Below are positions 7,645-18,922 of a DNA stretch of 31,692 nt, piece after piece (the first letter of the stretch is position 1; every line of letters starts with the position of its first letter). This DNA is from Lentinus brumalis (Eukaryota; Basidiomycota; Agaricomycetes; Polyporales; Polyporaceae). The notes below the pieces were generated by a model. That model was not told the DNA's origin. It searched no databases and saw only the letters and a program-made list of their open reading frames with translations. The stretch covers positions 1-31,692 of the forward strand of contig MARA01000107.1 of the NCBI GenBank assembly GCA_001792895.1, read 5' to 3'. A program made the translations under genes and the position numbers.

Positions 7645-9870
7645 TCATCCCGCTGCCAGCTTGATCACGGCAACTGTCCCGTTAGGATGTATGCGGACAG
7701 TGCTAGACGACTTGCGTGAAACTGCAGGGCGACGATGGTCAGCCAGCGCGAGCCTGGACACATCAGCGTCGATGACTCACCGGAGGACCATACGCGGCAC
7801 TTCGTCTGCCCGCTCGCAACGCGCCGACGCTGCATTCGAAACAGCACCGTCGTACCAGCGTGCAGCGGCAAATCGTTGCCGGGCAGCCTTCAGGACTGCA
7901 CGCGACCTCGACCGGGCTATTCGAATGGCATGTCCGGATCCCGTGTATGTCGGGTACGCCCGGAACAGCTGAGAAAGAACAGATGTGAGTGCGAATTCTA
8001 GTATTGCCGGGAAAGGAGAGCGACTCACCAATCAAGACGCTATTGCGTCGTCCAGACTCTCTGGCTGGCTTGCCGCTGCCATAGTGCCCGAAGACGGTCT
8101 TTCCAGCAGCCTGAGCAATTACGCGAGTGAGTACTCTCTGTATGTGCGTATATGTCTCAAATTCTGTCCGGAATGCTCACCTGCAATCCTAGAGTGGAGC
8201 GCAAGAGAAGAGTGGCAGCGGACTGCCTGCCCGCTGCTCCGTGCCCGGCCACATCAACAGCGCCATCTTAGGATGCGTCGTTAGCGGCTTCAAAGAGACG
8301 AAATGAAACTCTGTACTTACGAGCTTGCGTGCCATAAGGGAGGCAGAGCAGAACCGCGTTCTGCGGTTCCTGGCCTGCCACTGCACAGATGGGCGCCTGC
8401 AGAGACAGGCGCGATTCGCCTTCTGCGAAGGCCGCTGCCCGTCTTCCTTTCCCATCCACCATCACCCCGCGCTGCCGGACCGCTCTCCCTCCCTCCCTCC
8501 GTCGATCTCTGGTCTTCGACGCATACAGCGGACTCGCTGCAGCACATTCAGCTGAACTCAACGTAGGTCAGATTCTGGCAGGACTCGTCGACTCAAATCG
8601 GTACGTACCTCTATCTCATCACACCCGGCGACGATGTGCGCATTGTGCGCCGACTTGACGTGCGGAGATCGCGCTGCCAGACTGTCGAGGTCCGAGTCTA
8701 GGTCAGTTGTCGACGACGACGACGCGGCGGCAGAAGAGGTAAGTCATACATACCGCGAGGATGCTTCAAGGGACGAGGACGGCGACGGCGACACTGGCTG
8801 CGTCTTGTTCGCGGAGCTTGTCTGTGGGCTCGCTGTCTGGGATGGACGCGTTCTGGAAGAGAAAGGTGAGCGTGCGCTTCGATCGCCTCGACGCGTGACG
8901 TCATGCATCCGAAAGAGGCAAGTCGCACGGCTGTGAGCGCGGACTGGATGCTCTGTTCGCGTCTTGAACACGGACTTGCTCGTCTTCTGTCGCGATCTGG
9001 GCTTGACGACTTGCTGCTCTGACTTAAGCTTGCTGGCGACTACTGGGAGCGTCTGGACACCGCTGCGCAGGACCTCGCTCGTCACGGCGTGCTGCTTCTC
9101 GAGCAGACCTCACTGGCAGTCTGCTGCGTCGCAAACCCACGTTAACAATGTACGATCCGACGCTAGGTACGTCCCAATACTTACTTGCGCGAAGAAGGTC
9201 CAGGACGCCGTGTGCAGCCCTTTGACCCGCTCTTACGCTGCTCACAGCGGCGGCAGACGTCTTCGGCAAGTGTGCACGTCAACGCTGAAAGCGAACAGGT
9301 GAGCAGGTGCACGACGGCCGAGGATGGGAATGATTTACCTCATGCCTCCTCGGCCAGAACTCGTGTTGAGGTGAGGAAACTGGCTCTTATCCCGTGCGCT
9401 GGTTTGCCGTTGCGATGAGGTCGCTGCTTACGCAGGGAGCCCGACGAAGCTTGCCGCGGAGCCGTCCGTCGTCCAGGATGATCGGTTGCCGCCGTATCCT
9501 GTAACCGGCGACGAAGGAAGGTCAGTCAACCCATGCATGAGGTGTATGCGCGCACCGCGACTACGCTCACCTCTAGAGAACGCGACTTTTGACATGCGTC
9601 GACACGTCGCTGATGTCAATCTGACGTGGGCATGGGCCACGGAGCTTTGCTTCAAATTTCCCGAGGCTGAAGAAGATGTGGTGAGTGGATGAGACAGGAG
9701 AAGGCGAAGCGTGCACACAGCGACTCTCAGCTCCATCTCAGCTCTCGACGAAGCGATCAGGCGGAGGACAGCTGACTAGCAGTGGGATCTTGAGTCCTGC
9801 GCTCGACGGTGCCACGGTGCAGCTAGTCAGGTAGTGGCGAGGTCGGGAGGTGAATGGTGGGCGGGGACAT
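7645..9870 (-). pseudogene. Multi-exon minus-strand gene of unknown product, copy A (frameshifted)
   Basis: Same gene as 18923-21174. Here the start exon (ATG at 9870) lacks four bases found in copy B, and the second exon has one extra C and two missing As relative to B, so the N-terminus is broken. Other parts are better than B: the stretch reading SEVLRSGVQTLPVVASKLK is open here but shifted in B, and QEPQNAVLLCLPYGTQA is intact here but lacks a base in B. The stop at 7645 is set by homology with copy C; a deletion near 7687 shifts the frame in A. It is either a decaying copy or a consensus error. Product unknown. Confidence 0.5.
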
Positions 9871-9900
9871 GGTGAGTAGTAAGGAAGGAGGAGCCTTGCT

Positions 9901-9918
9901 GTCGAGTCGAGACTCGAC
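9901..9918. promoter_or_regulatory. 8-bp palindrome upstream of minus-strand gene, copy A
   Basis: GTCGAGTC-ga-GACTCGAC lies 31-48 bases upstream of the gene's ATG (9870). It is perfect and identical in copy B. A dimeric factor site or a 5' UTR hairpin are both possible. Confidence 0.4.
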
Positions 9919-11820
9919 GTGCGGATTCTGCCGGTAGTCGTCCGAGCTAGGAGGTAATGATGTGTAATGATCGAGGAGTCAATGCAAGCTGGTTTCCAAA
10001 GATGTAAACAGAACGTAAGCGTGAACTAGGTCGGCTATCTGGATATTCCGTGGGAGCGTGCGGCAGAATCTCGCCGCAGCTGCTGAAGAGGTTACGTGAT
10101 AGGTGCAAGGTGCTTCTGTGCATGCACGACACAACGGAGCGCTGGTAGAACTTCCCTAAATCTTTCGAGGGCAGCTTGGGACTTACGCTAGCCTAGTTCA
10201 TAGTAGAGACCTGTGTTGCCCTGGTGCTCTACTGCACACAAAGAACTCTCACTCAGACTGAGGCTCATTAACTATGGTATACCTCTACAAGACTGCAGGC
10301 TTGCAGTATGGCAATGGATGGGATTCTGCTGAATGTGCAGTCCAAGGGAGTGGTTGCCCACGAGCATGGGACCCTTAGCAACGAGGAATAATACGTACCA
10401 TGCTTCGAGAAGGTACTGATCGGTACCCACATAAATTCCGCGGATGATGTCGGACCTCGGCCTACCTCACGGGAGCTTGCATGCTCTACAGTACTGATTC
10501 CTTGTATTGTTCCTGCAAGCTGACAGCCTCTAGCGGTGGTGAGTAGTATGCAGGCAGGAAGGGCATCCCCATGAGATAGACGGGGATGGTACCTGCTGGA
10601 TGAGTGCTCAAGTGCGGTACACAACAGTCCAGACCAATCAGCGGGCGAAGCTGTCATTACAGCCGCCAGGGGAGCTTCTGACCAACTTGGGCAGCTTCGG
10701 CATCTGAATCAAGGGTAAAACGGTGTGGCGTGCGACGAGGTCATGCCGGGATCAGGGCCTGGATCATGCTCAGGCCCAGATGGCGGCATGGACATGTCCA
10801 TGAGAACCTATCAGTTTTTGCTCCGAACTTATGCCTCGCGCATCAAAGTCTCAGTAGCAGCACACAATGCTAACATGCAGATAGAATGTAGACCATGTGC
10901 ACTGGCGTTGAAGGCAGGTATATGATGCAGGAGCTTGGGCTAGGATGACTGAAGTCTTGAAACTTGAAGCAGCCTAACACAGAGAGGTCACAAGTGTGTC
11001 AAGCAGTAACCCAGCGAGACAGCTAGAAAAATGCGAGATATACCCATTACGACGCAATAAGCTCCTGAAACTGGGCCGGAGGACGGACGAACGGGAGAAA
11101 GAGGCCGGAACCCGCGTCGGGAGACTCGGAGTTGTTGCCAGAAGAGGTGTCGAGCGAAAAAGGCAATGTAAGCGCTCTTCGAAATCGCGACCTTCGCCAA
11201 TAGCGCGCGTTCGCGTTCCGCTCGTTCTGCTGTTGCAGACACGCGGCCCCAATGAATATTAACGCTAAAGTAAGATATCTACTAGCTAATACATGGTGCT
11301 AGAGGCTGATATGACACTCTAAATCTGCAGTATCGGTCGAGCAAGCTCTGCTTGTAGGCTGCAAGCCCAGGGGCATTCGCACATCGGCGGAGGCCTCTTG
11401 GATCGAGTCTTTGACTTGTGGCGTCAGCGTCTACAGCCCCATTAAAGCCTGGCGCAGCTCTGGATACTGAGACTACGACTCCTGCCTGGAATGCACGAAA
11501 CACGCGCGGAACGCTCGCTTTCGAGGACCTGTCCTCGTCCCTTCGTGCGCCGACTGTCCGACAAAACTTGGAGCCGGGAATACAACCATCAAGTTCTCAG
11601 CGCCTCTATTACGTTGAGAAGGCATCTTCTCTGAGCCGAGACAGCTTTGTGTTGTCTGGAACTGCGCTAGTCGTTCTGCTCCGTCTGGCTGCGCCTGCCC
11701 TCGCCCGGTCTCACCGCTCGCCCTCTGGTTGGTCGGCAACCCCGCATGCTCGTGCGAACCTGGGACATTCAACAAGTTAGAGTTCTGGAGCCCGTGACTC
11801 GCAGGTCCAGAACGTGTATG
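9919..11820. other. Long intergenic region, copy A
   Basis: This is less GC-rich than the rest of the unit. 10100-10720 is nearly identical to copy B. 10760-11060 is clearly diverged from it. 11070-11250 is again well conserved; in copy B this part holds a 70-codon minus-strand frame (22344-22556). A 120-codon plus frame at 11418-11780 is not kept in B. No gene can be firmly supported. Confidence 0.5.
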
Positions 11821-11828
11821 TATAAGTA
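11821..11828 (+). promoter_or_regulatory. TATA box (TATAAGTA) upstream of copy B
   Basis: TATAAGTA is followed directly by about 70 bases very rich in C and T (for example cccattccctcgtgtccc), a common fungal core-promoter arrangement. It lies about 350 bases upstream of the first gene of copy B. The same element precedes copy C at 23118. Confidence 0.55.
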
Positions 11829-12166
11829 TCCCGTCATCTCGACGACTCCTCTCGCGCACCCGTACCCATTCCCTCGTGTCCCCTCCCTCATACCCTCCCC
11901 AATACTGGGTGATCTCTTTTTACACACTACTTACTATACACTTTGCTGCTATGTCCCCCTCTGTTGTCTGCCTCTCCTTCGTGCTACGAGATACCTTGTC
12001 CCTCTGAGACTTCTACAGTGCGGGCGTACATGTGTAGTCCTGCTTGTACTATCATCACTGTATATCCGTTTCTTCTCTGAGCTCTCGAGTTACCTCCCCC
12101 CTCCTCCTTTCCGACTCCGCATGGTCTATCTCTCTATTTGATCTACTCGCCCTTCTCGTCTCCGAG

Positions 12167-13570
12167 TCATGGATCATAGTGCCAGCTCCTCCACTCTTCC
12201 CGCTACTCCCCTATCGCATGCCGAAAGCTGACCGGTGAGTTCGTGCTCATCGTCATATACTACAGCTTTGCTGAACGTCTGTTACAGCTTCAAATCTCGA
12301 CACAATGCTTGCAAGAGGTACGCCTTCTACCAGATTCATTCGTTGATCGCTGGACTAACATCACCATCTCCGTAGTCTAAACAGGGCTACTCGAGCGACG
12401 AAGTACTGTCGTCCTCCAGTTCCTCGCCTTCGCTGACTCATGCTCGTTCTAGCTGGTGCCCGGCTTCGTACCTCCCAGCCTTACCCGATTACACGCTACC
12501 ACGGCATGTCGCAAGGTGAGCGCAACATCGTTCGTCTATTCGCGGCCCCTAGCTAACCAACATCTATCAGAACCTCGGATATCTGCTCTCGAACTACCAA
12601 GATAGACTTCTTTACGAGCTATGCCTCGACCAGGCAGCTTTGCATGTCCGTGGCTTACCGCTCCGAGTATGGAACAGCGCTGACGCGCTTCGCACAGAAT
12701 GCCTGTCGACTTGACAACTACTTCACAACTCTCACTGGAAGGTACGCCGACTCGTACAAGCTTTTAACGACTTCTATGCCTGACATTGACGTATTCAAGC
12801 CTTCAATATGCCGTCGTGCTTGCTATACTCTATACCATGGTGACATTGGTTCGTTTGGGTCTGCGCACCAGGCCGGCCCGCGCGACTGACTTCACGACGT
12901 TGCAGCTCTGTCACTGGCAGAACATTCGAGCCATGACGAGCAGACTGTCAGTAACTCGACTAGAACGTACTTGCAACGGACTTGCCGGTCGACTCCAAGG
13001 ACGACTGCCAGAATCGTGCACGGCCGCTCTCGCAGCACTGCAAGGATCTGCGGCCATGCTTCGGCGAATGATGCGACGGTGAGTCGCACGAGCCTTTCAC
13101 GGACTTTGGCACGCTGACGGTTGCTCCAGCAGCCGCTTTCGATAACTCAGCCTCAAGTCGCAGGCTCGTGTATCGCGCCCTGTGCGACTTCGGACTCATG
13201 GCAGTCGCGAAGATCGCTATCTCCACACGCAGGGCGAGCATGTCCGCCAGCAAGGTAACATCACATTCGATTTCATGCGGCACAGGCTGACATGAGGCTT
13301 TGACAGGGCTCGACGACAGCCCACGCCGACTGCACGAACGGCAGAGGTAAGTCTGGTTCATAGTATTCTGCGGTGATCTGTCTACTGACTGCGAGTACTG
13401 CAGGTTCTCGGCACTTCATGCGCCGGGAGGCATCCAGCCTCCCGCCATGCCCGTGTGCGTAATCGCACGCGTCAAGACATTCTGTACATCTCGGACCACC
13501 CGCCGCCCCGACCAGCCCGTGTCCAAGCGCGTCCCCCACACGCAAGCAGTCCGGCAAGCAAGATCTATTG
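12167..13570 (+). pseudogene. Intron-rich gene of unknown product, copy B (broken)
   Basis: Same exon and intron layout as copy A, with the same splice sites. It shares with A the TAA and extra base in the third exon, so that damage predates the A/B split. Copy B has its own losses: a 15-nt deletion near 12698 relative to A, and single-base losses near 13050 and 13070. Its exon near 12572 gives the most protein-like stretch of the gene, reading NLGYLLSNYQDRLLYELC and then DQAALHVRGLPLRVW. The last donor (gtaagt at 13571) is intact. No family is recognised. The start is set by homology with copy A. Confidence 0.5.
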
Positions 13571-14590
13571 GTAAGTAATCGCTGTTAGGTACATTATAGC
13601 GGCCTCCGTGCTCGAGTGTCGCCGATATAGAGACTTGCTTTGCCCGTCTTCCCGCCCGCGCCGGCTTGCGCTGCGTCGCAGATGCCCGGAGCACGCTCTG
13701 CGTCTGCGGTGCGCTCCGGACCTCTGTGTCCAGTGTCGGTTTCTGCTTCGTGAGTCTGTCCGCCAGGCGGCGTGTTTCGACTCGGTTTGGCCAGTACTGG
13801 CTTCGTATGTTGCTCCGGAGTCCGGGGAGTGGGACGCTCTCGTGCTCTTGTTCGAGATTGCGGGCTGCTTGCACGCAGGTGTCAGCAGACGTGTGCAGTG
13901 CGCAATGCGCACGAGTTTCCGGGTCTTCTTGTTTCCGCGTGGCGTTACGGAGCTTCGAGTCGACGCCGTCCGGCAGGATTGGCGAGTTCTTGCCGTCGAC
14001 GGTGTCGCTGTGAGAGTTTGGGTACCGCACATGTTTGGTTGAGCCGGAGAGCCGGGCAGTTCTATTGCCCGGGGCATGCACCTCACGGGCGGTTGGGAGC
14101 GTGTCTTGACGGTGTGCGCGCCGTGAACTGCGCCGTTCCGTCGCATGCCGCACCGTCGAACGCAGCGAAGATGGTCGCGGGCTTCGTTTCAGGACGTCCG
14201 TGCAGAGTTCCGACTAAGGGGAGAACGTGAGCATGACACGCAGAGATGGCCGGGCAGAGCGGACGCACCCATGCTGAGAGCTCGCGCCTTGTCCGGAGTA
14301 TACGCACGCGTCCGGCGCGGTTGAGACCGAGTGCCCGAGCTCAGTTGAGTCTGAGATAGCAGACGGCGCGGGCGGTTGATGCTCGGTCGTCGAGATACGG
14401 CCGGTCGGTCCTCCTGCCCGCGGAGGCAGTCGACGGCGTCGAGGTCGATGTTGAGGAGTCGCCTTCCAGCTGCCAAAGCGTGTTAGGCGGAGTCGTGAGT
14501 ACCACAGCCTTCCCCCGGAGTGATTTGGAGGCAGCCGGGGAGACGTACCGGCCGGGAGAGCGGTGGCGAGTCCGGGGCAGCGCACTGGCA
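13571..14590. other. GC-rich spacer, copy B, no gene supported
   Basis: Counterpart of 1542-2562, almost identical to it. It has the same hairpin (CCGGGCA / TGCCCGG with loop gttctat) and no recognisable coding content. Confidence 0.6.
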
Positions 14591-15973
14591 CGAACGCGAC
14601 ATTCGCGACCTCCTCGGATCCGCGCGAAACAGCCTTGATTCAATGCGCTAGTGTTCGCGTAGCCGGGTCAACCGGTTTCGTGGAGATCCGGGGAGGGACC
14701 GCCGAGATACGGCCTGAACACTGACCTGGCGGGCAACCCGCTCGGGCTGGCCCGCGGACTCGATTTTCAAACCGGCCGTACCGGTGCGCAAGGTGGTCGC
14801 ACATAGTCTCGAGGACTATTACGCCACATGCAATGTGTTTTGCGGCCGTCCGGGTGCGGTGCGCGAGCGGGAGAGTCGGCGAGAATGGGCGGGCGGCGAA
14901 TGTGCAATGAAATCGCACATTCGAGCGGTTTTGAGACCTGCTCGGATCCGCGCGAGACGGACTGGTTGGACAGAAAACGTCCAACGTAGGCCGTAGGGCC
15001 GTGTTTGACGGTGGTGCGAGAACCGGGAGTGATACGGGGGTTCGAGTGACGGGAGTGACCGCTGGCCACGGTGATGACGAGATGGCAGAACTCGTCCGGG
15101 CGGCGCGCAGCGTCGTCGTGCACACGCTAGAGGACCAGTACGGAACATAAGTTGTCCGCCAGCCGTCTGGGTGCGGAAGACGGCCGGGAGAGTCGGCGCG
15201 AGCGGGCGGGCGGCGAAAGTGCAATGAAATCGCACTTTCGACCGATTTACAGACCCGCCCGGATCGACGCGAGATGGTGCTGGGTGGACGGGAAACGTTC
15301 AACGTAGCCCATAGCACCCGGTTTGACGGTGAGAGGGTGCGATTGGGGGGAGATACGGCGGTTCGAGCATGCGGAGGTGCCGCGGGCCGCGGTGACGACG
15401 AGGTTTGGGAACTCGTCCGCGCAGCGCGCAGCTCGGCCGTTCATAGGCGGGAGGACTGGTGCAGCACTTTTGAGGTGTCTGCCGGCCGTCCGGAGGCGGA
15501 GGACGTGTGGAGAGTCGGCGGGAGCGGGCGGGGCGGCGAAAGTGCAATGAAATCGCACTTTTGGCCGATTTTGAGACCCGCTCGGATCGACGCGAGAGGT
15601 AAACGCTTTGATAAGAAACGTTCAGCGTAGCTTGTAGCACTTGGTTGGAGGGTGATAGGGCGGGAACTGGATGTGCTAGGGCGGTTCGAGTAGACGAGGT
15701 TGGCCGAGGGACGAGGATGTCGAAGCGGTCGTTCCGGCTCCCGCATGCTGTATCCAGCGTATCGGTGGAGCCGTTGACGTCTGTTTGTCGTGCAGTAGAT
15801 GGCTCGGTCGGCGGCGTGAGCGTGCGTCGGCCGGGAAGTCGAGGTCGTGCTTGAGTGCGCCATTAAACGGCGACTCCGAGCGCGATTTCCGACCTCCTCG
15901 GATCGGCGCAAACCCGCTTCGGCCTGTCGCAGGGAGGTTCACGGGAGGCTGTGGGAGTTGCTTGTACGCTGAT
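14591..15973. repeat. Array of about 320-bp hairpin subrepeats, copy B
   Basis: Near-identical counterpart of 2563-3960. Hairpins are at 14897-14923, 15214-15240, 15537-15563 and 15853-15876, spaced 317, 323 and 316 bp. Only a few single-base or very short indels separate it from copy A, and none falls in a stem. Confidence 0.85.
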
Positions 15974-16769
15974 GCGGGGGATACGGACGAGTGATTTGGG
16001 AAATGGAGCGGGGTTAGCAGTGAATCGACGATAGCACGACGTACCGTGCGCCGTTTATCAAGACAACAATATCCCTCGGTTCGCGTATTGTGCAGCTATC
16101 GAATGCGCCATGTTGCGCTTGTGTGCGGGCGAATGGGCGGGTGTGGTATGCGATTTTGTCGCGCGCGCGCGAGCAAACACGTCTTGGCGGCCGTGCGTCG
16201 GTTTGGGGCGGTTCTGGCGTGTTTCCGACAATCGAGAGGGTCCAGTGGGTTATGAACACGCGTGGATGGATATGTTGTGGTACGCGACTCGGGCGGACGA
16301 GTGGACGTGGGCGGTAGGACGCGATGTGAACGTGGCTAGGCCCGGCAGAGCAACTTGGACTATTGCAGCAACGCGTCAGTGTCAGATATATTGCGGAGCA
16401 TATGACATGGGGTGAGCGATGTGTGCTAGCAGGCGGGGATCGAGGGAGGAGGCAGCGGACGCGAGCGACTAATCAGGCAACGGGACTTCCGAAAGCGTCT
16501 GCCCGACGCAGAATTTGCGGGCGCGCGACCACTTTGACTCACTCTCTGCCTGTCATACTGCGGCGTGGATTCTCCTCTAAGAGCTTGTATCATCAGGCTT
16601 CTGTTGCGCTCGCGGTGTCTCCCATTGCCCGCGACTCTGTGGCAATCTGGCTTGGATATGCCGTAGGATTGCTCAGTCCCTCCGCCCCCTTGCCACCCTA
16701 GCCTCTCGTCGGCCGCCTCGTCCTCATCCTGACCTCACTCCTGGGCCGCATACTGGAGGAACCCTCACC
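15974..16769. other. Spacer and promoter region of tRNase Z copy B
   Basis: Counterpart of 3961-4813, shortened around 16385-16440. The CT-rich stretch before the ATG at 16770 is intact. No gene is supported. Confidence 0.5.
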
Positions 16770-18194
16770 ATGTCTGCCTGGAACGTGTCCGTGCTCACTG
16801 GCGCCACGTCCGACACCGAGCCGACTCTGCTCGTGAACTTCGGAACCGCCAAGTACATCTTCAATGCAAGCGAGGGCATGGGCCGTGCATGGCTGCAGAG
16901 CCACCATTCTATCAGGAAGACGAAGGGGCTTTTTGTGACCGCTGCTGGGACGCATAGGTGCGGTGGGGTGCCAGGTACGTGTTCATCCCATGCGCGTCGT
17001 GTGGACGTCCGGTCTGTGGCTACAGCCCATCGACCCGCCGAGCGAACGCGAGGCGTCCCTCGTCTCCATGTACAATCTACGTGACGCTGATACGCCGTGT
17101 CTATAGGCCTGTTGATGTTGTGCGCAGACGCGGCAGTGCCTGCAATCGACATTGTGGGCCCGTATGGTCTTATGCACTACCTCGCCACGATGCGCAGCTA
17201 CACATACCGGTTCGTGACTCCTACTATATCTCTGTGCAAATTCTCAAGCGTGTGTGTAGTTCGACTATGGTTGTCAAGGCAGTCGAGGCACCACCGCTGT
17301 GGTCAGTGCACAACCGGCCGCTTCGCCCTCCCCGGTCTTCAAGGACGAAAATCTCTCGGTCTATTCGATACCCTTGTATCCTTCTGTCGACGGGGTCGAT
17401 ATCGGGGAGCCTTCGGCACGCCCACTCAAGAGGAAGCGATCGGCCTCTCCTCCCACCGCGTCCAAACGGTCCACTCCTCCACTCATTGACCGCGCTGTTG
17501 AGTCCACGTCCCCCGTATCGCCTACCCTGTCCGTGCAGGCGCGGAGAGAGAACTTCAACCCAACGAGCCTTACCGGCGCGGACGCACAGGAATGGCGGAA
17601 GCTTATGTTGCAGGAGATGTTCCGATGCAGCCGCCACCGAAAGCGGACCCATCGACATCGAAGGGGCGAAGCGGAGAGCAAACGCACTCCAAGAACCCGC
17701 CGACGAGCCGCGCCGCCGCCGAACATGACGTTCGCTCCTGACCGCAAGTACGCGCGACTGCCCGGTCTTGTCGCCGGTGGAGGCGTCGATCCTGCGACGT
17801 TGCCTACGCTTGGCTACCTGTGTGTCGGTCCAAGTGTACGCGGCAAATTCGACGTCAAGAAGGCTGAGGAACTCGGTGTTCGCGGGCCTTTGCGCGGGCG
17901 CCTGACCAAGGGAGAGACGGTTACCTTCGAGGTGGACGATGGGCAGGGTGGGAAGATACAACGCACTGTTCGACCTGAAGAGTGTGTTGGACCTAGCGAG
18001 GCACCACAGGTGAGTCTACTCGCGATGGGCAATGGGTTACACAACTTAATAGTCGGCAGGCTGTTCTGATCCTTGACGTACCGACGCCTGCACACATTCC
18101 CTCTCTTCTCGCTTCATTCACCGACTCGCCGTTCTTCGCCAAGTACCGTTCCAAGGACGAGAACATCCGGAAGGAGCATCCTCTGCACGCCGTT
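16770..18194 (+). pseudogene. TRZ1: tRNase Z (long form) N-terminal half, copy B, broken
   Basis: Exons are 16770-16974, 17107-18009 and 18060-18194. Intron 1 is only 132 nt here because the insertion seen in A and C is absent. Exon 1 is intact. Relative to copy C, single-base losses near 17235 and 17293 push the central part out of frame. Three further single-base losses (near 17622, 17663 and 17710) leave a short garbled stretch before the frame resumes at APDRKYARLPGLV. Homology again ends at HPLHAV, with no C-terminal catalytic half. Its lesions differ from those of copy A. Confidence 0.85.
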
Positions 18195-18922
18195 CCTGTG
18201 CGTCGTGTGCAGCGTGCTCCCGGTGCGCCAGGCCCGAGTGCGCGTGCGGCGATCCGCGCCGATGCCGATGCCCGATGCCCGATGCCCGATGCGTCTGTGC
18301 TGCCAGAGAAACAAACGAATCGTTAGGGAGTCACTGGGCGAGTCACTGGGCAGATTACTGGGCAGATGGCTGGGCAGCAGTAGCGGTGGTTGGAGTGGGA
18401 CAGGAAGTGCGCACAGAAATTGTGTCGCGGGCAGGAGGACGGCAGGAGAACACACATGTACACTCGTCCCAGGAAATATATTTTTCTGCCCCCCGCTGCC
18501 CGTATGTCTGTTTTTCTGGGCGTCCTGCCTCTTCTGCATCTCGCCGCTAGAAGCTCGGAGTGCGTCTGCTGCATCTGCGGCTGCGGCTGCTCAGCGCTCA
18601 GCCCGCTGCCTCCGCTCCGTCCCTCCTGCGTCGTCTCGCTGGCACACCTCGAGGTTTCTGGAAATCTCTCGATTGCGTCTAGCTACGCGCAAGTACACTA
18701 CGAGATGCCCTCCGCCGCTCGCTGCTGCTGCTCCTCGCCTGCTCTCTACCCCGCCGTCCGCCGGCCGACATCTCTCGCATCCGCCGCGCTGGCGGTGCTG
18801 GACACCGGCGACGTGCGCGTGGGACGTCCCCTCCGATATCTGCCGGGAAACAAACATCAGTATCCGGAAACCTCGCAGGAGAGCATCACGGATAGCTCAC
18901 GCAAGTCCGGCTGCTGAGCCCG
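18195..18922. other. Convergent spacer with small tandem repeats, copy B
   Basis: Counterpart of 6942-7644. There is one extra full CGATGCC repeat plus a partial one near 18262-18290, and an extra CACTGGGCGAGT near 18330. No gene is supported. Confidence 0.55.

Larger units (their letters stand above)
1..12082. repeat. Tandem unit copy A (about 12.1 kb)
   Basis: The sequence starting at base 1 (TCTCGAGTTACCTCC) recurs at 12083 and, in diverged form, at 23384, with all the same segments following in the same order and orientation. The unit boundary is arbitrary and set by the window start. Copy A is the longest because it carries the tRNase Z intron insertion and extra sequence upstream of that gene. 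I cannot see how many further copies lie outside the window. Confidence 0.95.

Noticed and set aside
6945..7664. Long plus-strand frame after HPLHAV as the missing C-terminal half of tRNase Z
   Set aside because: No HxHxDH or other catalytic-half motif is visible. The sequence is low-complexity, and small repeats change the frame between copies.
7740..7802. Intron (gtgagtc..ctgcag on the minus strand) near the end of the minus-strand gene
   Set aside because: Reading straight through keeps the frame and gives a protein-like C-terminus in copy C, while splicing its 59 nt would change the frame.
8896..8903. TGACGTCA (CRE/ATF palindrome)
   Set aside because: It falls within the predicted transcribed part of the minus-strand gene (its frame reads HDVT), so a promoter role is unlikely.
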